DNA of 43,537 nucleotides from Actinomycetes bacterium (GCA_021373175.1 JAJFTE010000018.1:1-43537); one strand, 5' to 3'; shown: positions 14,121 through 23,939, counted from the stretch's first letter. Translations and numbers: made by a program. Notes: a model not told the origin generated them from the sequence alone.

Positions 14121-15966
14121 GGCGCTCACCGGCCAGCACGTTGCGCACGACCGGCGCTCCACACACGCCGCAGCCGGTGCATCCGTCGAAGGTGCAATCC
14201 GGCGTCCTCCTCGCCGCCAGCGCGTTGCTTCGTTCGATGCGCAGGTACGCCCGGCTCACGCCAGCCGAGATGTGGTCCCACGGGAGCGCCTCGTCGACTC
14301 GACGCGCCCGGTTGGCGATCGCCACGGGGTCGACGCCGGTCGCCTCGAAGGCGAGCGTCCAACGCGCGGGCTGGAACTCCTCGGTCCACGCATCGAACCG
14401 CGCACCGCCGCGCCATGCGGCTTCGATGACGTCAGCGACCTCCCGGCCGCCGCGTGCGAGCACGCCCTCAAGGAACGACACCTCGGCATCGTGATACGAG
14501 AGGTCGACCCCTTTCTTCGGCATCGCGTCGCGCAGCACCCGCTGACGCCGCCGCACTTCTTCGATGGGAATCTGCGCTTCCCACTGGAACGGCGTGTGCG
14601 CCTTTGGCACGAACGTCGACACCGACACGGCCACACGCATGCCTCCCCGCTCGGCCGGTGGCGTCACCTCGCGGGCGGCCTCGAGCACTCGCGCGACGAG
14701 TTCGCCGATGCGAGCGACATCCTCGTCGGTCTCGGTGGGAAGCCCGATCATGAAGTACAGCTTCACGCGGCGCCATCCTGCCGAGAACGCCTGCGTCACC
14801 GTTGTCAGCAGGTCTTCCTCGGTCACGTTCTTGTTTATGACGTCGCGCAGACGCTGCGTCCCCGCTTCGGGCGCGAACGTCAGTCCGGTCTTCTTGCCGC
14901 CGCCGAGCAAACGCGCGAGCTGCACGCTGAACGCGTCAACGCGCAACGATGGCAGCGAGACGCTGACGCCCGTGCCCTCGAGCCTGCGGGCAAGGCGTCG
15001 CAGCACCTCTTCGATCTGCGAGTGATCGGCTGTCGAGAGCGACGTCAGCGACACCTCCTCGTATCCGGTGCATGTGAGAGCCGCGGTCGCATCCCGCACG
15101 ATGCTGTCGGCGCTCCGCTCGCGTACGGGGCGATAGACCATGCCGGCCTGACAGAAGCGGCAGCCGCGGGCGCAGCCACGTAGCACCTCTATACCGACGC
15201 GGTCATGCACGACGTCCATGAATGGAACGACCGGGCAGATAGGCGATCGGTACGCGTCCAGGTCCGGCAGAACGCGCTTCCTGACGGTGTCTGGCGCTCC
15301 TTCAAGCGCGGCCATGCCGGCGAAGGCACCGCCACTGAGCCGCACCTCGTACAGCGAGGGCACGTACACCCCCGGGATCCGCGCGAGTGCCCGAAGCGTC
15401 TGCGCCCTTGAGCTGCCGGCCGCCTTCGAAGCCCGGTGCGACGCCACGATGTCCGCGACGGCTTCCTCGCCATCGCCGATGAGGATCGCGTCGAAGAACG
15501 GCGCCACCGGCTCCGGATTGAACGCGCACGGCCCGCCACCGATGACGATCGCGTCGCCCTCCAGACGGTCCGAGGCCCGCAGGGCGATGCCGGAGAGATC
15601 GAGCACCTCGAGGATGTTCTGGTACGTGAGCTCGTAGGGCAGCGTGATGCCCACCAGATCGCACGCCGAGACCGGCGTGCACGACTCAAGCGTGAACAGC
15701 GTCACGGACGCCGTCCGCATCGCGTCCGCCATGTCCTTCCACGGCACAAAGACTCGCTCGGCAAGGACATCTTCGAGCGCGCCGAAGCGCTCGTAGAGGA
15801 TCTGCAGGGCCTGGTTCGCCATACCGATCTCGTACACGTCGGGATACACGAGCGCCACGCGATACCCGCTGTCAGCGTGCGATGCTCCCCATTCGGAATC
15901 GATGTAGCGCGTAGGCCGTTCGACGCCGGCAAGCAGCGGGTCGATCCGGCTCCACAGTTCACTCAC
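14113..15966 (-). CDS. TIGR03960-family B12-binding-like radical SAM protein
   Basis: A 617-residue protein. The N-terminal part (about 30-180) resembles a cobalamin-binding fold (VALVYPDVYEIGMANQALQILY, then GGGPCAFNPEP). The radical SAM core follows with CARGCRFC (Cys 265, 269, 272), which binds the [4Fe-4S] cluster that cleaves S-adenosylmethionine. The C-terminus carries a second Cys group (CTFDGCTGCGVC), probably another Fe-S site. The GTG at 15966 gives the family-like start SELWSRIDPLL and overlaps the preceding stop (GTGAGTGA); a second GTG at 15987 is possible. The reaction is not established for this family. It sits between a DUF697-like gene and its usual DUF2344 partner. Confidence 0.88.
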   Translation of the reverse strand: MSELWSRIDPLLAGVERPTRYIDSEWGASHADSGYRVALVYPDVYEIGMANQALQILYERFGALEDVLAERVFVPWKDMADAMRTASVTLFTLESCTPVSACDLVGITLPYELTYQNILEVLDLSGIALRASDRLEGDAIVIGGGPCAFNPEPVAPFFDAILIGDGEEAVADIVASHRASKAAGSSRAQTLRALARIPGVYVPSLYEVRLSGGAFAGMAALEGAPDTVRKRVLPDLDAYRSPICPVVPFMDVVHDRVGIEVLRGCARGCRFCQAGMVYRPVRERSADSIVRDATAALTCTGYEEVSLTSLSTADHSQIEEVLRRLARRLEGTGVSVSLPSLRVDAFSVQLARLLGGGKKTGLTFAPEAGTQRLRDVINKNVTEEDLLTTVTQAFSAGWRRVKLYFMIGLPTETDEDVARIGELVARVLEAAREVTPPAERGGMRVAVSVSTFVPKAHTPFQWEAQIPIEEVRRRQRVLRDAMPKKGVDLSYHDAEVSFLEGVLARGGREVADVIEAAWRGGARFDAWTEEFQPARWTLAFEATGVDPVAIANRARRVDEALPWDHISAGVSRAYLRIERSNALAARRTPDCTFDGCTGCGVCGAPVVRNVLAGERRA

Positions 15967-16954
15967 GGGCGGCCCCGGCTTCCGCACCGGTGCCGTCCGC
16001 GAGCCCGGGCAGCTGCGGCTGCGACGGCTGCGGCTCGGGTGTCGGCAGAGCGGTCATCCGGTGTCTCCGGCGTGGCAGCTTCTCGGCAAGGGTTCCTGCG
16101 CTCTGTCGCAGCTTGTGCACCACGTCCGTCAGATCGGCGCCGTCCTCGAAGTACTCGATGGCGGCCATACCCATCGCCATGGTCCCGCCGTAGCCGATAC
16201 CGCCCTTCACGGCCCAGCCGAGAACGGGCACAAGGCCGGCGACCTGACGGGCCGCTGTCCGTAACGCGAAGGCGCCGCCGACGACAGCGGCCAGCTCCCG
16301 AAGCCGCTCGGGACCAAGCTTCTCTCCGTACGCCGCCGCGATCTGAAGAAGCATCTTGGCCTGATTCGCGGTCATGATCGGCATGTCGGCGCCTGGCACG
16401 AACACCGCGGCACCAACGAGCGCATTCTGCAGAGCGGTGGCCCGAACAGACTCGGTGGCCACAGCGCGCCGCATGAACGGGAAGTTGTGTGCCAGCGCCA
16501 GACGCTTCGAGCCGACCTCATCGGCAAGCCAGGAAGCAAGCTTAACGTCGACGATCTCCTCGGCGCTCCCTCCGACCAGCAGGTCCGCGAGCGGCTGAGA
16601 AAGGCTGTCGACCAGGCGCGTCCGCGAGGCCTCATCACCCACGGCAACGACGGCCACGGGCGCGCGGGAAGACCGCGCCGCCGCAAGCGCCTGCGCAAGC
16701 GCAGCGCCGCCGCTCCCGGCCACGCCGATGACGGCGTCGGCCGGCTTAAGCGTCACCGCCGTGGTCTCGATTGCGACTTCCACCTGTACTGTGGCACCAG
16801 CGGTGAACGGCCTCAGGGCCTCCCGAAGCGTGTCGATGAGTGTGTCATCGGCGTCCACCTCGATAACGATCGCGATCGCCACCGGCTGCCGCCGATCCTC
16901 CTGCATTTTCGATCCCGACTTCACAAGATCGCGTACGTCCATTGAAAGTGCCAT
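15959..16954 (-). CDS. DUF697-like membrane-associated protein
   Basis: A 331-residue protein starting MALSMDVRDLVKSG; AAGGAGGA lies at a good distance before the ATG. The first half (about 20-150) is an alpha/beta region resembling a degenerate nucleotide-binding fold (AVIGVAGSGGAALAQALAAA), without a proper P-loop. The second half (about 185-290) matches the DUF697 type, with PIMTANQAKMLLQIAAAYG and a hydrophobic stretch LVPVLGWAVKGGIGYGGTMAMGM. A Pro-rich tail follows. DUF697 domains accompany GTPases and envelope proteins. The gene lies 28 bases behind rodA and overlaps the radical SAM gene, so it belongs to the same transcription unit. Exact role unknown. Confidence 0.8.
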   Translation of the reverse strand: MALSMDVRDLVKSGSKMQEDRRQPVAIAIVIEVDADDTLIDTLREALRPFTAGATVQVEVAIETTAVTLKPADAVIGVAGSGGAALAQALAAARSSRAPVAVVAVGDEASRTRLVDSLSQPLADLLVGGSAEEIVDVKLASWLADEVGSKRLALAHNFPFMRRAVATESVRATALQNALVGAAVFVPGADMPIMTANQAKMLLQIAAAYGEKLGPERLRELAAVVGGAFALRTAARQVAGLVPVLGWAVKGGIGYGGTMAMGMAAIEYFEDGADLTDVVHKLRQSAGTLAEKLPRRRHRMTALPTPEPQPSQPQLPGLADGTGAEAGAARE

Positions 16955-16982
16955 CCGGTCGTCCTCCTTCTCATAACAGACG

Positions 16983-18107
16983 CTAGGTGCCGTATCGCCT
17001 GGACCAGACCGACAGCAACAGTCCGACACCGCCAAGGTTCGTCACCATAGCCGAGCTACCGAAACTCATGAACGGCAGCGGGATCCCCGTGATAGGCATC
17101 ATACCCAGCGACATGCCGATGTTCTCCAGAATCTGGAACGTCCACATCCCGATAACGCCGGCAACGATGAGCGCGCCATACAGATCGCGCGATGATGCCG
17201 CGATGGCCAGTGCAGCGACGAGCAGCGCTAGATACAGTCCGAGGAGCAGGATCGCCCCGGTGAAGCCCAGCTCCTCACCGAGCACCGCGAAGATGAAGTC
17301 TGTGTGCCGCTCGGGCAAGAAATGCAGGTTGCTCTGCGTGCCCGATCCAAGGCCGGTTCCCGAGATGCCACCCGACCCGATCGCGATCTTCGCCTGCGCG
17401 AGGTTATAGCCGGCTCCTTTCGGGTCCCGAGTGGGATCGACGAAGACGAGCAGCCGGTCCTCCTGATAGCCCTTCAACAGATGCAGTCCGAGAACAGCAC
17501 CGACGCCGATCACGCCCACAAGCGCAAGGACTGCGAAGTAGCGGCCCTTCATGCCACCGATGAGCAGCATGGCCACCGTGATCGCGATGAAGACCAGACC
17601 AGTCCCGAGGTCCGGTTGAAGCATGATCAGCACGAGCGCCGTCGCAAGATACGCAAGAACACGCAGCGCGTCTTTGGGCTTGTCGATGCGTCCGCTGTAC
17701 TCGGCAACCAGCGCCGCCATGATCACGATGAGGACGAGCTTCGCCGGCTCGGATGGCTGGAACAGGCGCACGCCGGCGATCTTCAACCACGATGTGGCAC
17801 CTCTTGCGGTATCTCCAAGGCCGGGGATCCGGGGACTGATGAGCAGAAAAGCCATGAGCACCAGCAGCGGGCCGGTCCAGTGTTTGAGCTTCTTGTAGTC
17901 GAGCGCCCACGCTGCGACCATCGGCACTAGACCGACCACAACGCCCACGAGGTGCCGCTTGAACAGCCCGGCTCCGCCGGTCATCCCGGAGGTTGCCGAG
18001 AAGACCATGACCGATCCGTAGACCACCAGGCCGATCGTGATGACCAGCAGCGGAACGTTGACGACGTCACGCAGCCGCTGACCGGCTGTCTTCTCCACGC
18101 GTCTCAT
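16983..18107 (-). CDS. rodA: Peptidoglycan glycosyltransferase RodA (SEDS family)
   Basis: A 374-residue polytopic membrane protein of the SEDS family, which polymerises lipid II into glycan strands during cell elongation with a class B PBP. About ten hydrophobic segments are visible. Family marks are QPSE (117-120), QPDLGTG (164-170), GSGGISGTGLGSGTQS and LPERHTDFIF (264-273), the extracellular loop with the conserved acidic residue. Near the C-terminus is GIPLPFMSFGSSAM. The ATG overlaps the mrdA stop (ATGA), so RodA and its cognate transpeptidase are translationally coupled. RodA rather than FtsW is indicated by the mre-mrdA context. Confidence 0.96.
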   Translation of the reverse strand: MRRVEKTAGQRLRDVVNVPLLVITIGLVVYGSVMVFSATSGMTGGAGLFKRHLVGVVVGLVPMVAAWALDYKKLKHWTGPLLVLMAFLLISPRIPGLGDTARGATSWLKIAGVRLFQPSEPAKLVLIVIMAALVAEYSGRIDKPKDALRVLAYLATALVLIMLQPDLGTGLVFIAITVAMLLIGGMKGRYFAVLALVGVIGVGAVLGLHLLKGYQEDRLLVFVDPTRDPKGAGYNLAQAKIAIGSGGISGTGLGSGTQSNLHFLPERHTDFIFAVLGEELGFTGAILLLGLYLALLVAALAIAASSRDLYGALIVAGVIGMWTFQILENIGMSLGMMPITGIPLPFMSFGSSAMVTNLGGVGLLLSVWSRRYGT

Positions 18108-20026
18108 CGAGAAACGTCCGTCGCATGCACGTGCTGGACCTTCTGCCCCAGGAGCTTCGCCAAGATGTTCCGCCCAGCCGGAGCGGCCACAGAGCCGCCG
18201 TGGCCGCCCTGCTCGATCACCACCGCAACCGCGTACCGCGGGCTCTCAGCCGGCGCGAAGCCGCAGAACCAGGCGTAGTCGTCCTTCCCGTACACCTGCG
18301 CGGTACCGGTCTTCCCCGCGACGCTCACGCCAAAGCCGCTGAAAGCGCCCTTGCCGGTGCCCTGTGTCGTCACGCGCACGAGCGCGTTTCGCATGATCGC
18401 CAGGTTCTGCGACGAAATGCCGGGGTTCGCCAGCACCTCAGGCTGGTAGCTCTTGGCGATCTTACCATCGGAGCCCAGCACGTCTTTAAGCACATGTGGC
18501 TTCATGACGACACCACCATTCGCGATGCCGGCGTACGTGGTCGCCATCTGCAGGGGCGTGACGAGCAGGTCGCCCTGGCCGATGGCCATGTTCACGGTGT
18601 CGCCGGGAAGCCACGTCTGGTACTCGGGGTAGTTCTCATTGAACGCCTTCTTCCAGGCAGCGTCTGGTATGCGGCCGCTGACCTCGCCGGGAAGGTCGAT
18701 GCCCGTCTTTGAACCCAGACCCATCGAGCGTGAGAAGGACTGCAACTCCTCCTTCTTGCGTTTGTAAAACTCGTAGCCGATCTCATAAAAGACGGTGTCG
18801 CACGATTCTTCGACGCCGCCGTCGAAGGTGATCACGCCGTGTCCGGAGTGCTTCCAGCACCACTTCGGCCACTGCTTTCCCATCGCCGTCCACTTGCCGG
18901 TGCAGTTGTACGTCTTACCGCTGTAGGTGACCTTGGTCTGCAGACCAGCCAGCCCAGTCACCGCTTTGAAGGTCGATGCCGGCGGGTACGCAGCCATGAC
19001 TGCCCGGTTGTTCAGCGGGTATTCGCTTGACTTTTCAGTGAGCGCCTTCCACTCGTCTTGACTGATTCCGGCTAGGAACTTCGCCGGGGCGAACGTCGGC
19101 GCGCTCGCCATCGCCAGCACCTCGCCGGTCTTCACGTCGATCACGACAGCGGCTCCGGCCTTCGCCTTCCCGAAGTTCTGCCGGTGCGCCTCGGCGATGG
19201 CGTCGGCCAGCGCCTGCTCGGCCACCTTCTGGACGTCGATGTCGATCGTGAGCCTGATGTCGCGGCCCGGCACGGGCGCCCGTTCGTCGACGACCCGCTG
19301 CGGCTTGCCGGATGCATTGACCTCGATGAGCCGCTGGCCTTTGTCGCCCTGCAGCACGTTCTCGTATTGAGCCTCAGCACCGGCTTTGCCAACGATGTCA
19401 CCGAGCTCGTATCCTGCTGCCGGGTCAGCGGCGGCCATCTGACTCTCAGAGATCTCACCGGTGTAGCCGATCACGTGGGCAGCGAGTCCTCCTTGCGGAT
19501 ACTCACGCACGGCGATCTCATCGATGCGCACCCCGGGAAACTCCTGCTGACGCTCGGAGAGCTGAGAGACGACATCGAGGGGCACATCGACCGCTACGAG
19601 CCGTGGCCGAAGCGCCTCGACGCGAGAGTCGGAGACCTTTGCGAACACTTGCTGGGGAGTCATGCGCAGCAGACCGGCAACCCCGCCGAATACACGTTCC
19701 AGATCGGCTCGAGTCGGATCATCGCCCTTGCTCGCACTCTGGGACTCGATGATCAGCTTTCGGACCTGGTCGTTCGCGGGATCGATCGACACGGCCAGCG
19801 TAGCACGGTTTGTGACGAGTGCCTTGCCGTTGCGGTCGAGGATGCGGCCTCGCGGCGCATCGAGCGAGATCGTGCGGATGCGGTTGTTCTTCGCCTGCGC
19901 AGCATACGATTCGCCCGAAAGCACCTGCATCGACCACAATCTGAGCAGGAGCGAACCCAGCACCAGGATCACGATCAATCCGAGTGCCGCAAAACGAGAC
20001 TTCAACTGCTCCTGGAATGTTGTCAT
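18104..20026 (-). CDS. mrdA: Penicillin-binding protein 2 (elongation transpeptidase)
   Basis: A 640-residue class B PBP. One membrane anchor lies near the N-terminus (about 13-34). The dimerisation domain with DAPRGRILDRNG follows, then the transpeptidase domain with the active-site STFK (Ser 351, Lys 354), an SCD triad in place of the usual SxN, and KTGTAQ near 585. It crosslinks peptidoglycan in the elongasome with RodA. The ATG at 20026 (MTTFQEQ) is preferred to a TTG two codons upstream; GGGGAG precedes it. The insertion GKWTAMGKQWPKWCWKHSGHG before the SCD motif is normal for PBP2. Gene order mreBCD-mrdA-rodA is canonical. Confidence 0.96.
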   Translation of the reverse strand: MTTFQEQLKSRFAALGLIVILVLGSLLLRLWSMQVLSGESYAAQAKNNRIRTISLDAPRGRILDRNGKALVTNRATLAVSIDPANDQVRKLIIESQSASKGDDPTRADLERVFGGVAGLLRMTPQQVFAKVSDSRVEALRPRLVAVDVPLDVVSQLSERQQEFPGVRIDEIAVREYPQGGLAAHVIGYTGEISESQMAAADPAAGYELGDIVGKAGAEAQYENVLQGDKGQRLIEVNASGKPQRVVDERAPVPGRDIRLTIDIDVQKVAEQALADAIAEAHRQNFGKAKAGAAVVIDVKTGEVLAMASAPTFAPAKFLAGISQDEWKALTEKSSEYPLNNRAVMAAYPPASTFKAVTGLAGLQTKVTYSGKTYNCTGKWTAMGKQWPKWCWKHSGHGVITFDGGVEESCDTVFYEIGYEFYKRKKEELQSFSRSMGLGSKTGIDLPGEVSGRIPDAAWKKAFNENYPEYQTWLPGDTVNMAIGQGDLLVTPLQMATTYAGIANGGVVMKPHVLKDVLGSDGKIAKSYQPEVLANPGISSQNLAIMRNALVRVTTQGTGKGAFSGFGVSVAGKTGTAQVYGKDDYAWFCGFAPAESPRYAVAVVIEQGGHGGSVAAPAGRNILAKLLGQKVQHVHATDVSR

Positions 20027-20077
20027 GAACAAGCGACTCCCCGAGAGCGCTCGGCTCTCGCGACCGGCCCTCGCATG

Positions 20078-20590
20078 CTACGCGAGCCGCCGGAAGGACT
20101 TCACTGAGCGGTCAGTGCGCAAGAAGCGCGCCAACCACGGATAGAGCAACAGGGCCAACACACTATTGTACACACCGCACGGAATCGCGACCCCGGCCAC
20201 GGCCTTCCAGAAGGAAACACCGACGCCGAGCACGGCAAGCACCACCAGATACGAGAACTCCGCCGCTACCCCTGCGATGAATGCCACCGTGACCGGCAGC
20301 AACCAACCCTCGGCGAACAGGTTCGCTTCGAGCATGCCGGCGAGGTAACCGACGACTGTCAGCACAAGCGCCCAGGCGCCCACAGGTCCACTGCCGAGAA
20401 GATCGACCGCTAGCCCGGCGGCGAAACCGGCAGAAGCCCCGGGACCCGGACCCTGGACGAACGCCAACGTGATGACGACAAGCAAAGGAAAACTCGGCAC
20501 CACGCCAAACGGCGCGATGTGCGGGGCGACCACGACCTGCAAGACGATCGATGCCGCGATCGCGCCTGCTGCTGTCCAGAAGCGGTTCAC
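20078..20590 (-). CDS. mreD: Rod-shape-determining protein MreD
   Basis: A 170-residue hydrophobic protein with about five membrane segments, including GPGPGASAGFAAGLAVDLLGSGPVG (residues about 46-70), the typical MreD loop. MreD is an inner-membrane part of the elongasome and works with MreC. The start is GTG and overlaps the mreC stop by four bases (GTGA). About 50 bases separate it from mrdA. Sequence conservation of MreD is always weak; the assignment rests on hydrophobic profile, length and position between mreC and mrdA. Confidence 0.92.
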   Translation of the reverse strand: MNRFWTAAGAIAASIVLQVVVAPHIAPFGVVPSFPLLVVITLAFVQGPGPGASAGFAAGLAVDLLGSGPVGAWALVLTVVGYLAGMLEANLFAEGWLLPVTVAFIAGVAAEFSYLVVLAVLGVGVSFWKAVAGVAIPCGVYNSVLALLLYPWLARFLRTDRSVKSFRRLA

Positions 20591-21444
20591 TCCACGACCC
20601 CCGCTCCGGTGCCGGTGACAGGCCCGAGTAACACGAGCACTTCCTCGATGCGGTCGATGGGGACCCGGGAAAGCACGGTGATCCGCGGATACAGGTCGGC
20701 CCGCAGCGCGTCAACGGCGACGACGTCGCCCACGACGAGCCCTTTCGGATAGATGCCGCCGAGCCCTGACGTGATGATGACATCGCCGACCTTCGGCACG
20801 CTCTTCTTGTCCACGAAGTCCATCCGCAGCGTCCGATCGATGCTGCCGCGGACGACGCCAACGGCCCGGCTGCTTTGGACCATCGCCGCGACACCGCTCT
20901 CGGGGTCGGTGATCAGGCGAACGCGCGAGGAGTTCGGCGAGACCTCTTCGATCTGGCCCACCAGACCCTGCAGAGCGAGGACCGGCATACCGCGCACGAC
21001 GCCATCCGCGGACCCCCGGTCGATGACGATGACACCTTCCCACGAACTCGTCGGACGTCCAATCACTCGCGCGCCCAGCTTTGTCAGCTTGCGCTCCTCG
21101 GCGAACTGCACTAAGGCGCGCAGGCGGTCGTTCTCTTGCCGCGCCTCCTCAAGGTCCGCAAGTCGCGCTCGCAGCTGGTCGTTTTGCGCACGCACGGCGT
21201 CAATGTCCGTGCGGGAAACGCCCAGCCCCGAGAGCCAGTTGCCCGCAGCGGCGAACGGGCTGGCGATGGCGTCTCCGGCGTCTGAGAGCGGCGCCGTGAC
21301 CGCGAGCATGACCTTTCGAGCACCGTGCAGGACACCGGAGTCGTTCTCCCGAAAGTACATGGTGACGAGCACGAGCGACACGACGATCAACGCAACGAGC
21401 AGTGTGACGTTGCCCCGTTTCGGTTCAGAGTCCGCGATTCGCAT
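20587..21444 (-). CDS. mreC: Rod-shape-determining protein MreC
   Basis: A 285-residue protein: short cytoplasmic start, one membrane segment (about 13-30, VTLLVALIVVSLVLVTMYF), a coiled coil (about 75-110, with RAQNDQLRARLADLEEARQENDRLRAL marking it), then the beta-barrel periplasmic/extracellular domain (ARVIGRPTSSWEGVIVIDRGSADGV...). MreC scaffolds PBP2 and RodA to MreB filaments. The gene follows mreB by 15 bases and overlaps mreD. Length and domain order are ordinary. Confidence 0.96.
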   Translation of the reverse strand: MRIADSEPKRGNVTLLVALIVVSLVLVTMYFRENDSGVLHGARKVMLAVTAPLSDAGDAIASPFAAAGNWLSGLGVSRTDIDAVRAQNDQLRARLADLEEARQENDRLRALVQFAEERKLTKLGARVIGRPTSSWEGVIVIDRGSADGVVRGMPVLALQGLVGQIEEVSPNSSRVRLITDPESGVAAMVQSSRAVGVVRGSIDRTLRMDFVDKKSVPKVGDVIITSGLGGIYPKGLVVGDVVAVDALRADLYPRITVLSRVPIDRIEEVLVLLGPVTGTGAGVVE

Positions 21445-21459
21445 GGGCGCGTCCCCGGA

Positions 21460-22500
21460 TTACCGGGTCACCGAGAGGACCTTCTTGAGTACGTCGATCT
21501 CCTCAAGGGCCATCGCCGATCCGAGGACGACGTTGATGAGTGCGTTCTCTGAGACATGGACCGGCATCGCGGTTTCATAGCGGATACGATCGTCAAGCGC
21601 TTTGAGCAGCGCGCCACCGCCGGTGAGCACGATGCCGTATTCCATGATGTCGCCCGCCAGCTCCGGCGGCGTCTTCTCAAGGGTACCTTTGATCGCCGAG
21701 ACGATCGCCTGCGTGGGCTCGTCAACGGCGACTCTGATCTCTTCGGATGAAAGCTGGACGGTACGTGGCAAGCCGCTGAGAAGATCGCGACCACGAACCT
21801 CGACATCGAGTTCCTCAGCAAGTGGATATGCCGAGCCGATCTCGAACTTGATCTCCTCGGCAGTGCGCTCACCGATCAGTATGTTGTACTCCTTCTTGAT
21901 GTGGGCGATGATCGCCTCGTCGAACTCGTCGCCGCCGATGCGGATCGACTGGGACACGACGATGCCCCCGAGCGAGATCACCGCGACTTCGGTCGTGCCA
22001 CCACCAATATCAACGACCATGTTGCCGGTCGGCTCCTGGATGGGCAGACCCGCGCCGATCGCCGCCGCCATCGGCTCTTCGATAAGGTACGCCTGGCGGG
22101 CACCCGCCTGCATGGTCGCCTCGAAGACCGCGCGCTTCTCCACTTCTGTCACACCGGATGGGACGCACACGACCACGCGAGGCTTCGGCTGCCACGGAAA
22201 CCGCTTGACGCGCGTCTTATTGATGAAGTAGCGCAGCATCGCTTCTGTGACCTCGAAGTCAGCGATGACGCCGTCTTTGAGCGGACGGATGGCGACGATG
22301 CTTCCGGGGGTGCGGCCCAGCATACGCTTCGCCTCGATACCCACGGCCAGCACGCGCTTCGTGTCCCGTTCAACCGCTACGACCGAGGGCTCGATCAGCA
22401 CGATGCCGCGCCCACGGACGGACACGAGCGTGTTCGCCGTCCCCAGGTCGACAGCCATGTCGCTGGCCCACGAATTGAAGAACATATCGACAAGCGACAA
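21460..22500 (-). CDS. mreB: Cell-shape-determining actin MreB
   Basis: A 346-residue actin-fold ATPase that forms membrane-bound filaments guiding lateral wall synthesis. Phosphate-1 motif DLGTANTL lies near residue 15, phosphate-2 [13 protein letters not shown] in the middle, and the adenosine motif [11 protein letters not shown] near 285. I chose the TTG at 22500 ([20 protein letters not shown]) because AAAGGAG lies 6-7 bases before it; a TTG six codons upstream and an ATG five codons downstream are alternatives. It heads the mreBCD-mrdA-rodA cluster. The 200-base gap upstream (22501-22703) should contain the promoter, but I could not identify paired hexamers there with confidence. Confidence 0.96.
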   Translation of the reverse strand: MSLVDMFFNSWASDMAVDLGTANTLVSVRGRGIVLIEPSVVAVERDTKRVLAVGIEAKRMLGRTPGSIVAIRPLKDGVIADFEVTEAMLRYFINKTRVKRFPWQPKPRVVVCVPSGVTEVEKRAVFEATMQAGARQAYLIEEPMAAAIGAGLPIQEPTGNMVVDIGGGTTEVAVISLGGIVVSQSIRIGGDEFDEAIIAHIKKEYNILIGERTAEEIKFEIGSAYPLAEELDVEVRGRDLLSGLPRTVQLSSEEIRVAVDEPTQAIVSAIKGTLEKTPPELAGDIMEYGIVLTGGGALLKALDDRIRYETAMPVHVSENALINVVLGSAMALEEIDVLKKVLSVTR

Positions 22501-22703
22501 AGCGCTCTCCTTTCGCAATCACGCTTCCCCTGACAACCGGAGAGGCGGAAGCGCACGCAAAGCGCGCGATTGGCACACCGCTATCGCGCGCGAAGACGCA
22601 TACCACACCTGAGTCTAGCATAGACTGACCGGCCGAGACGCGGCGCGGCAAGAAGCAGTATAGCAACACCGCAGGTCGGCGGTGGTATTTGAACCGGAGT
22701 TCC

Positions 22704-23366
22704 TCACATGAGCCCGAGCTCGCGCATGCTCGCGTGCGCGCCGTTGTCACCGATGACCACGTGGTCCAGGACCTCGATTCCCAGCACGTCCCCTGCCCGA
22801 ACGAGACGCCGCGTGAGCTGCGTGTCGGCACCAGAGGGCGTTGGATCGCCGCTGGGATGGTTGTGGACGACAACGACCGAGGCCGCGGAGAGATGCACGG
22901 CCTCCTTGAATAGTTCACGCGGATGCACGATCGATGCGTTCAAGCTGCCGATCGATACCTCGACGGTCTTGATGAGCTGGTTTTTGGTGTTGAGCGCCAG
23001 CGCCCAGAAGTACTCGCGATCCATCCCGGCCAGCTGCGGACCGCACAGACGTACGACGTCCTCGGGCGTGGAGATCGTCGGACGCGCTTCTCCGCTCCAG
23101 CATGCCGCTCGTCTGCCCAACTCAAGGCACGCGAGCAACGACGCCGCGCGCGCCGGGCCGACTCCACCGTGCGCACACAGATCCTCGGCACGGATGCGCC
23201 ACAGCCCATGCGGTATTGGGTGTTCCTGAAGGACGCTGCGCCCAAGTTGCTCGTCGGTCTCCCCCAGCACAAGAGCCACCAACGCCGCATCGGACACGGC
23301 ATCCGGACGTCCATCCAGCAAGAGCTCACGCGCTAGGAACTCTCGACCCACTAGGCGCGGCGCCAT
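22704..23366 (-). CDS. radC: RadC-family JAB/MPN metal-dependent protein
   Basis: A 220-residue RadC. The N-terminal helix-hairpin-helix-like part (about 20-85, with HGGVGPARAASLLA) precedes the JAMM domain. Its metal site is complete: HNHPSGDPTPSGAD with His 168, His 170, Ser 178 and Asp 181. The classical role in recombination repair has been questioned, and the substrate is not known. The gene follows the Gx-type membrane protein by 18 bases and precedes mreB, an arrangement (radC-mreBCD) frequent in bacteria. Confidence 0.93.
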   Translation of the reverse strand: MAPRLVGREFLARELLLDGRPDAVSDAALVALVLGETDEQLGRSVLQEHPIPHGLWRIRAEDLCAHGGVGPARAASLLACLELGRRAACWSGEARPTISTPEDVVRLCGPQLAGMDREYFWALALNTKNQLIKTVEVSIGSLNASIVHPRELFKEAVHLSAASVVVVHNHPSGDPTPSGADTQLTRRLVRAGDVLGIEVLDHVVIGDNGAHASMRELGLM

Positions 23367-23384
23367 CGACCCGACCCCCTCTCG

Positions 23385-23939
23385 TCATCTCCCCGTACGT
23401 GCACTGCCTTCCAGCCGGGAGATGACGAGCCGGGCTGCGAAACCCGTTGCGATGCCGAAGGGGAGGCTCGCGAGCAGTGCCGGAGGAGCAATGAGAACCA
23501 CTCCCGCCGCGCCGGTCATGAGGGCCGCGGCGGCGAACTGAGCAGCTACGTGCGCCGTCGCGCCCGCGATTGACACACCCACCAGCGAGAAGCCAACCCG
23601 ACTTCTGAGAGCGACGGACATGGCGGCCCACGATGCCAACGCTCCGCTGATCGCCAGCAGCGACGTTGGCCCCAGCAGACTGCCGGTGGCAAGGCCGACC
23701 ACACCCACGCGCAAGAGACTCACGGTAAGTGCGGGACCTTCCCCGAGCGACACCAGCGCAACCATAACGGCGATGTTTGCGAGGCCGAAGCGGACTCCCG
23801 GGATCGGCGACGCGATGGCGGCCTCGAGAAGACCCAAGACGCTCGCGCCCGCAAGGAGCACGCCGGCCTTTACAAGACGCCTCGTGCCGGCAGGCGCCCT
23901 GAGCGCGAGCGCTCTATCGCGCGACAGCGTCGAGTCCAT
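23385..23939 (-). CDS. Gx-type membrane protein (heptaprenyl diphosphate synthase component I-like)
   Basis: A 184-residue integral membrane protein starting MDSTLSRDRALALR; the ATG overlaps the end of the NusG-domain gene by 26 bases. Five or six hydrophobic segments are seen, with the family stretch SPIPGVRFGLANIAVMVAL and GPTSLLAISGALASW. The family (Gx transporter, Pfam Hpre_diP_synt_I) is named after a heptaprenyl diphosphate synthase subunit but looks like a small-molecule transporter. It commonly sits beside NusG-domain-II proteins, ApbE and Rnf genes, as here. The substrate is unknown. Confidence 0.85.
   Translation of the reverse strand: MDSTLSRDRALALRAPAGTRRLVKAGVLLAGASVLGLLEAAIASPIPGVRFGLANIAVMVALVSLGEGPALTVSLLRVGVVGLATGSLLGPTSLLAISGALASWAAMSVALRSRVGFSLVGVSIAGATAHVAAQFAAAALMTGAAGVVLIAPPALLASLPFGIATGFAARLVISRLEGSARTGR

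Noticed and set aside
13477-15183. Open plus-strand frame of 568 codons
   Set aside because: It lies opposite the well-supported DUF2344 and radical SAM genes and has the low-complexity composition of a high-GC shadow frame.
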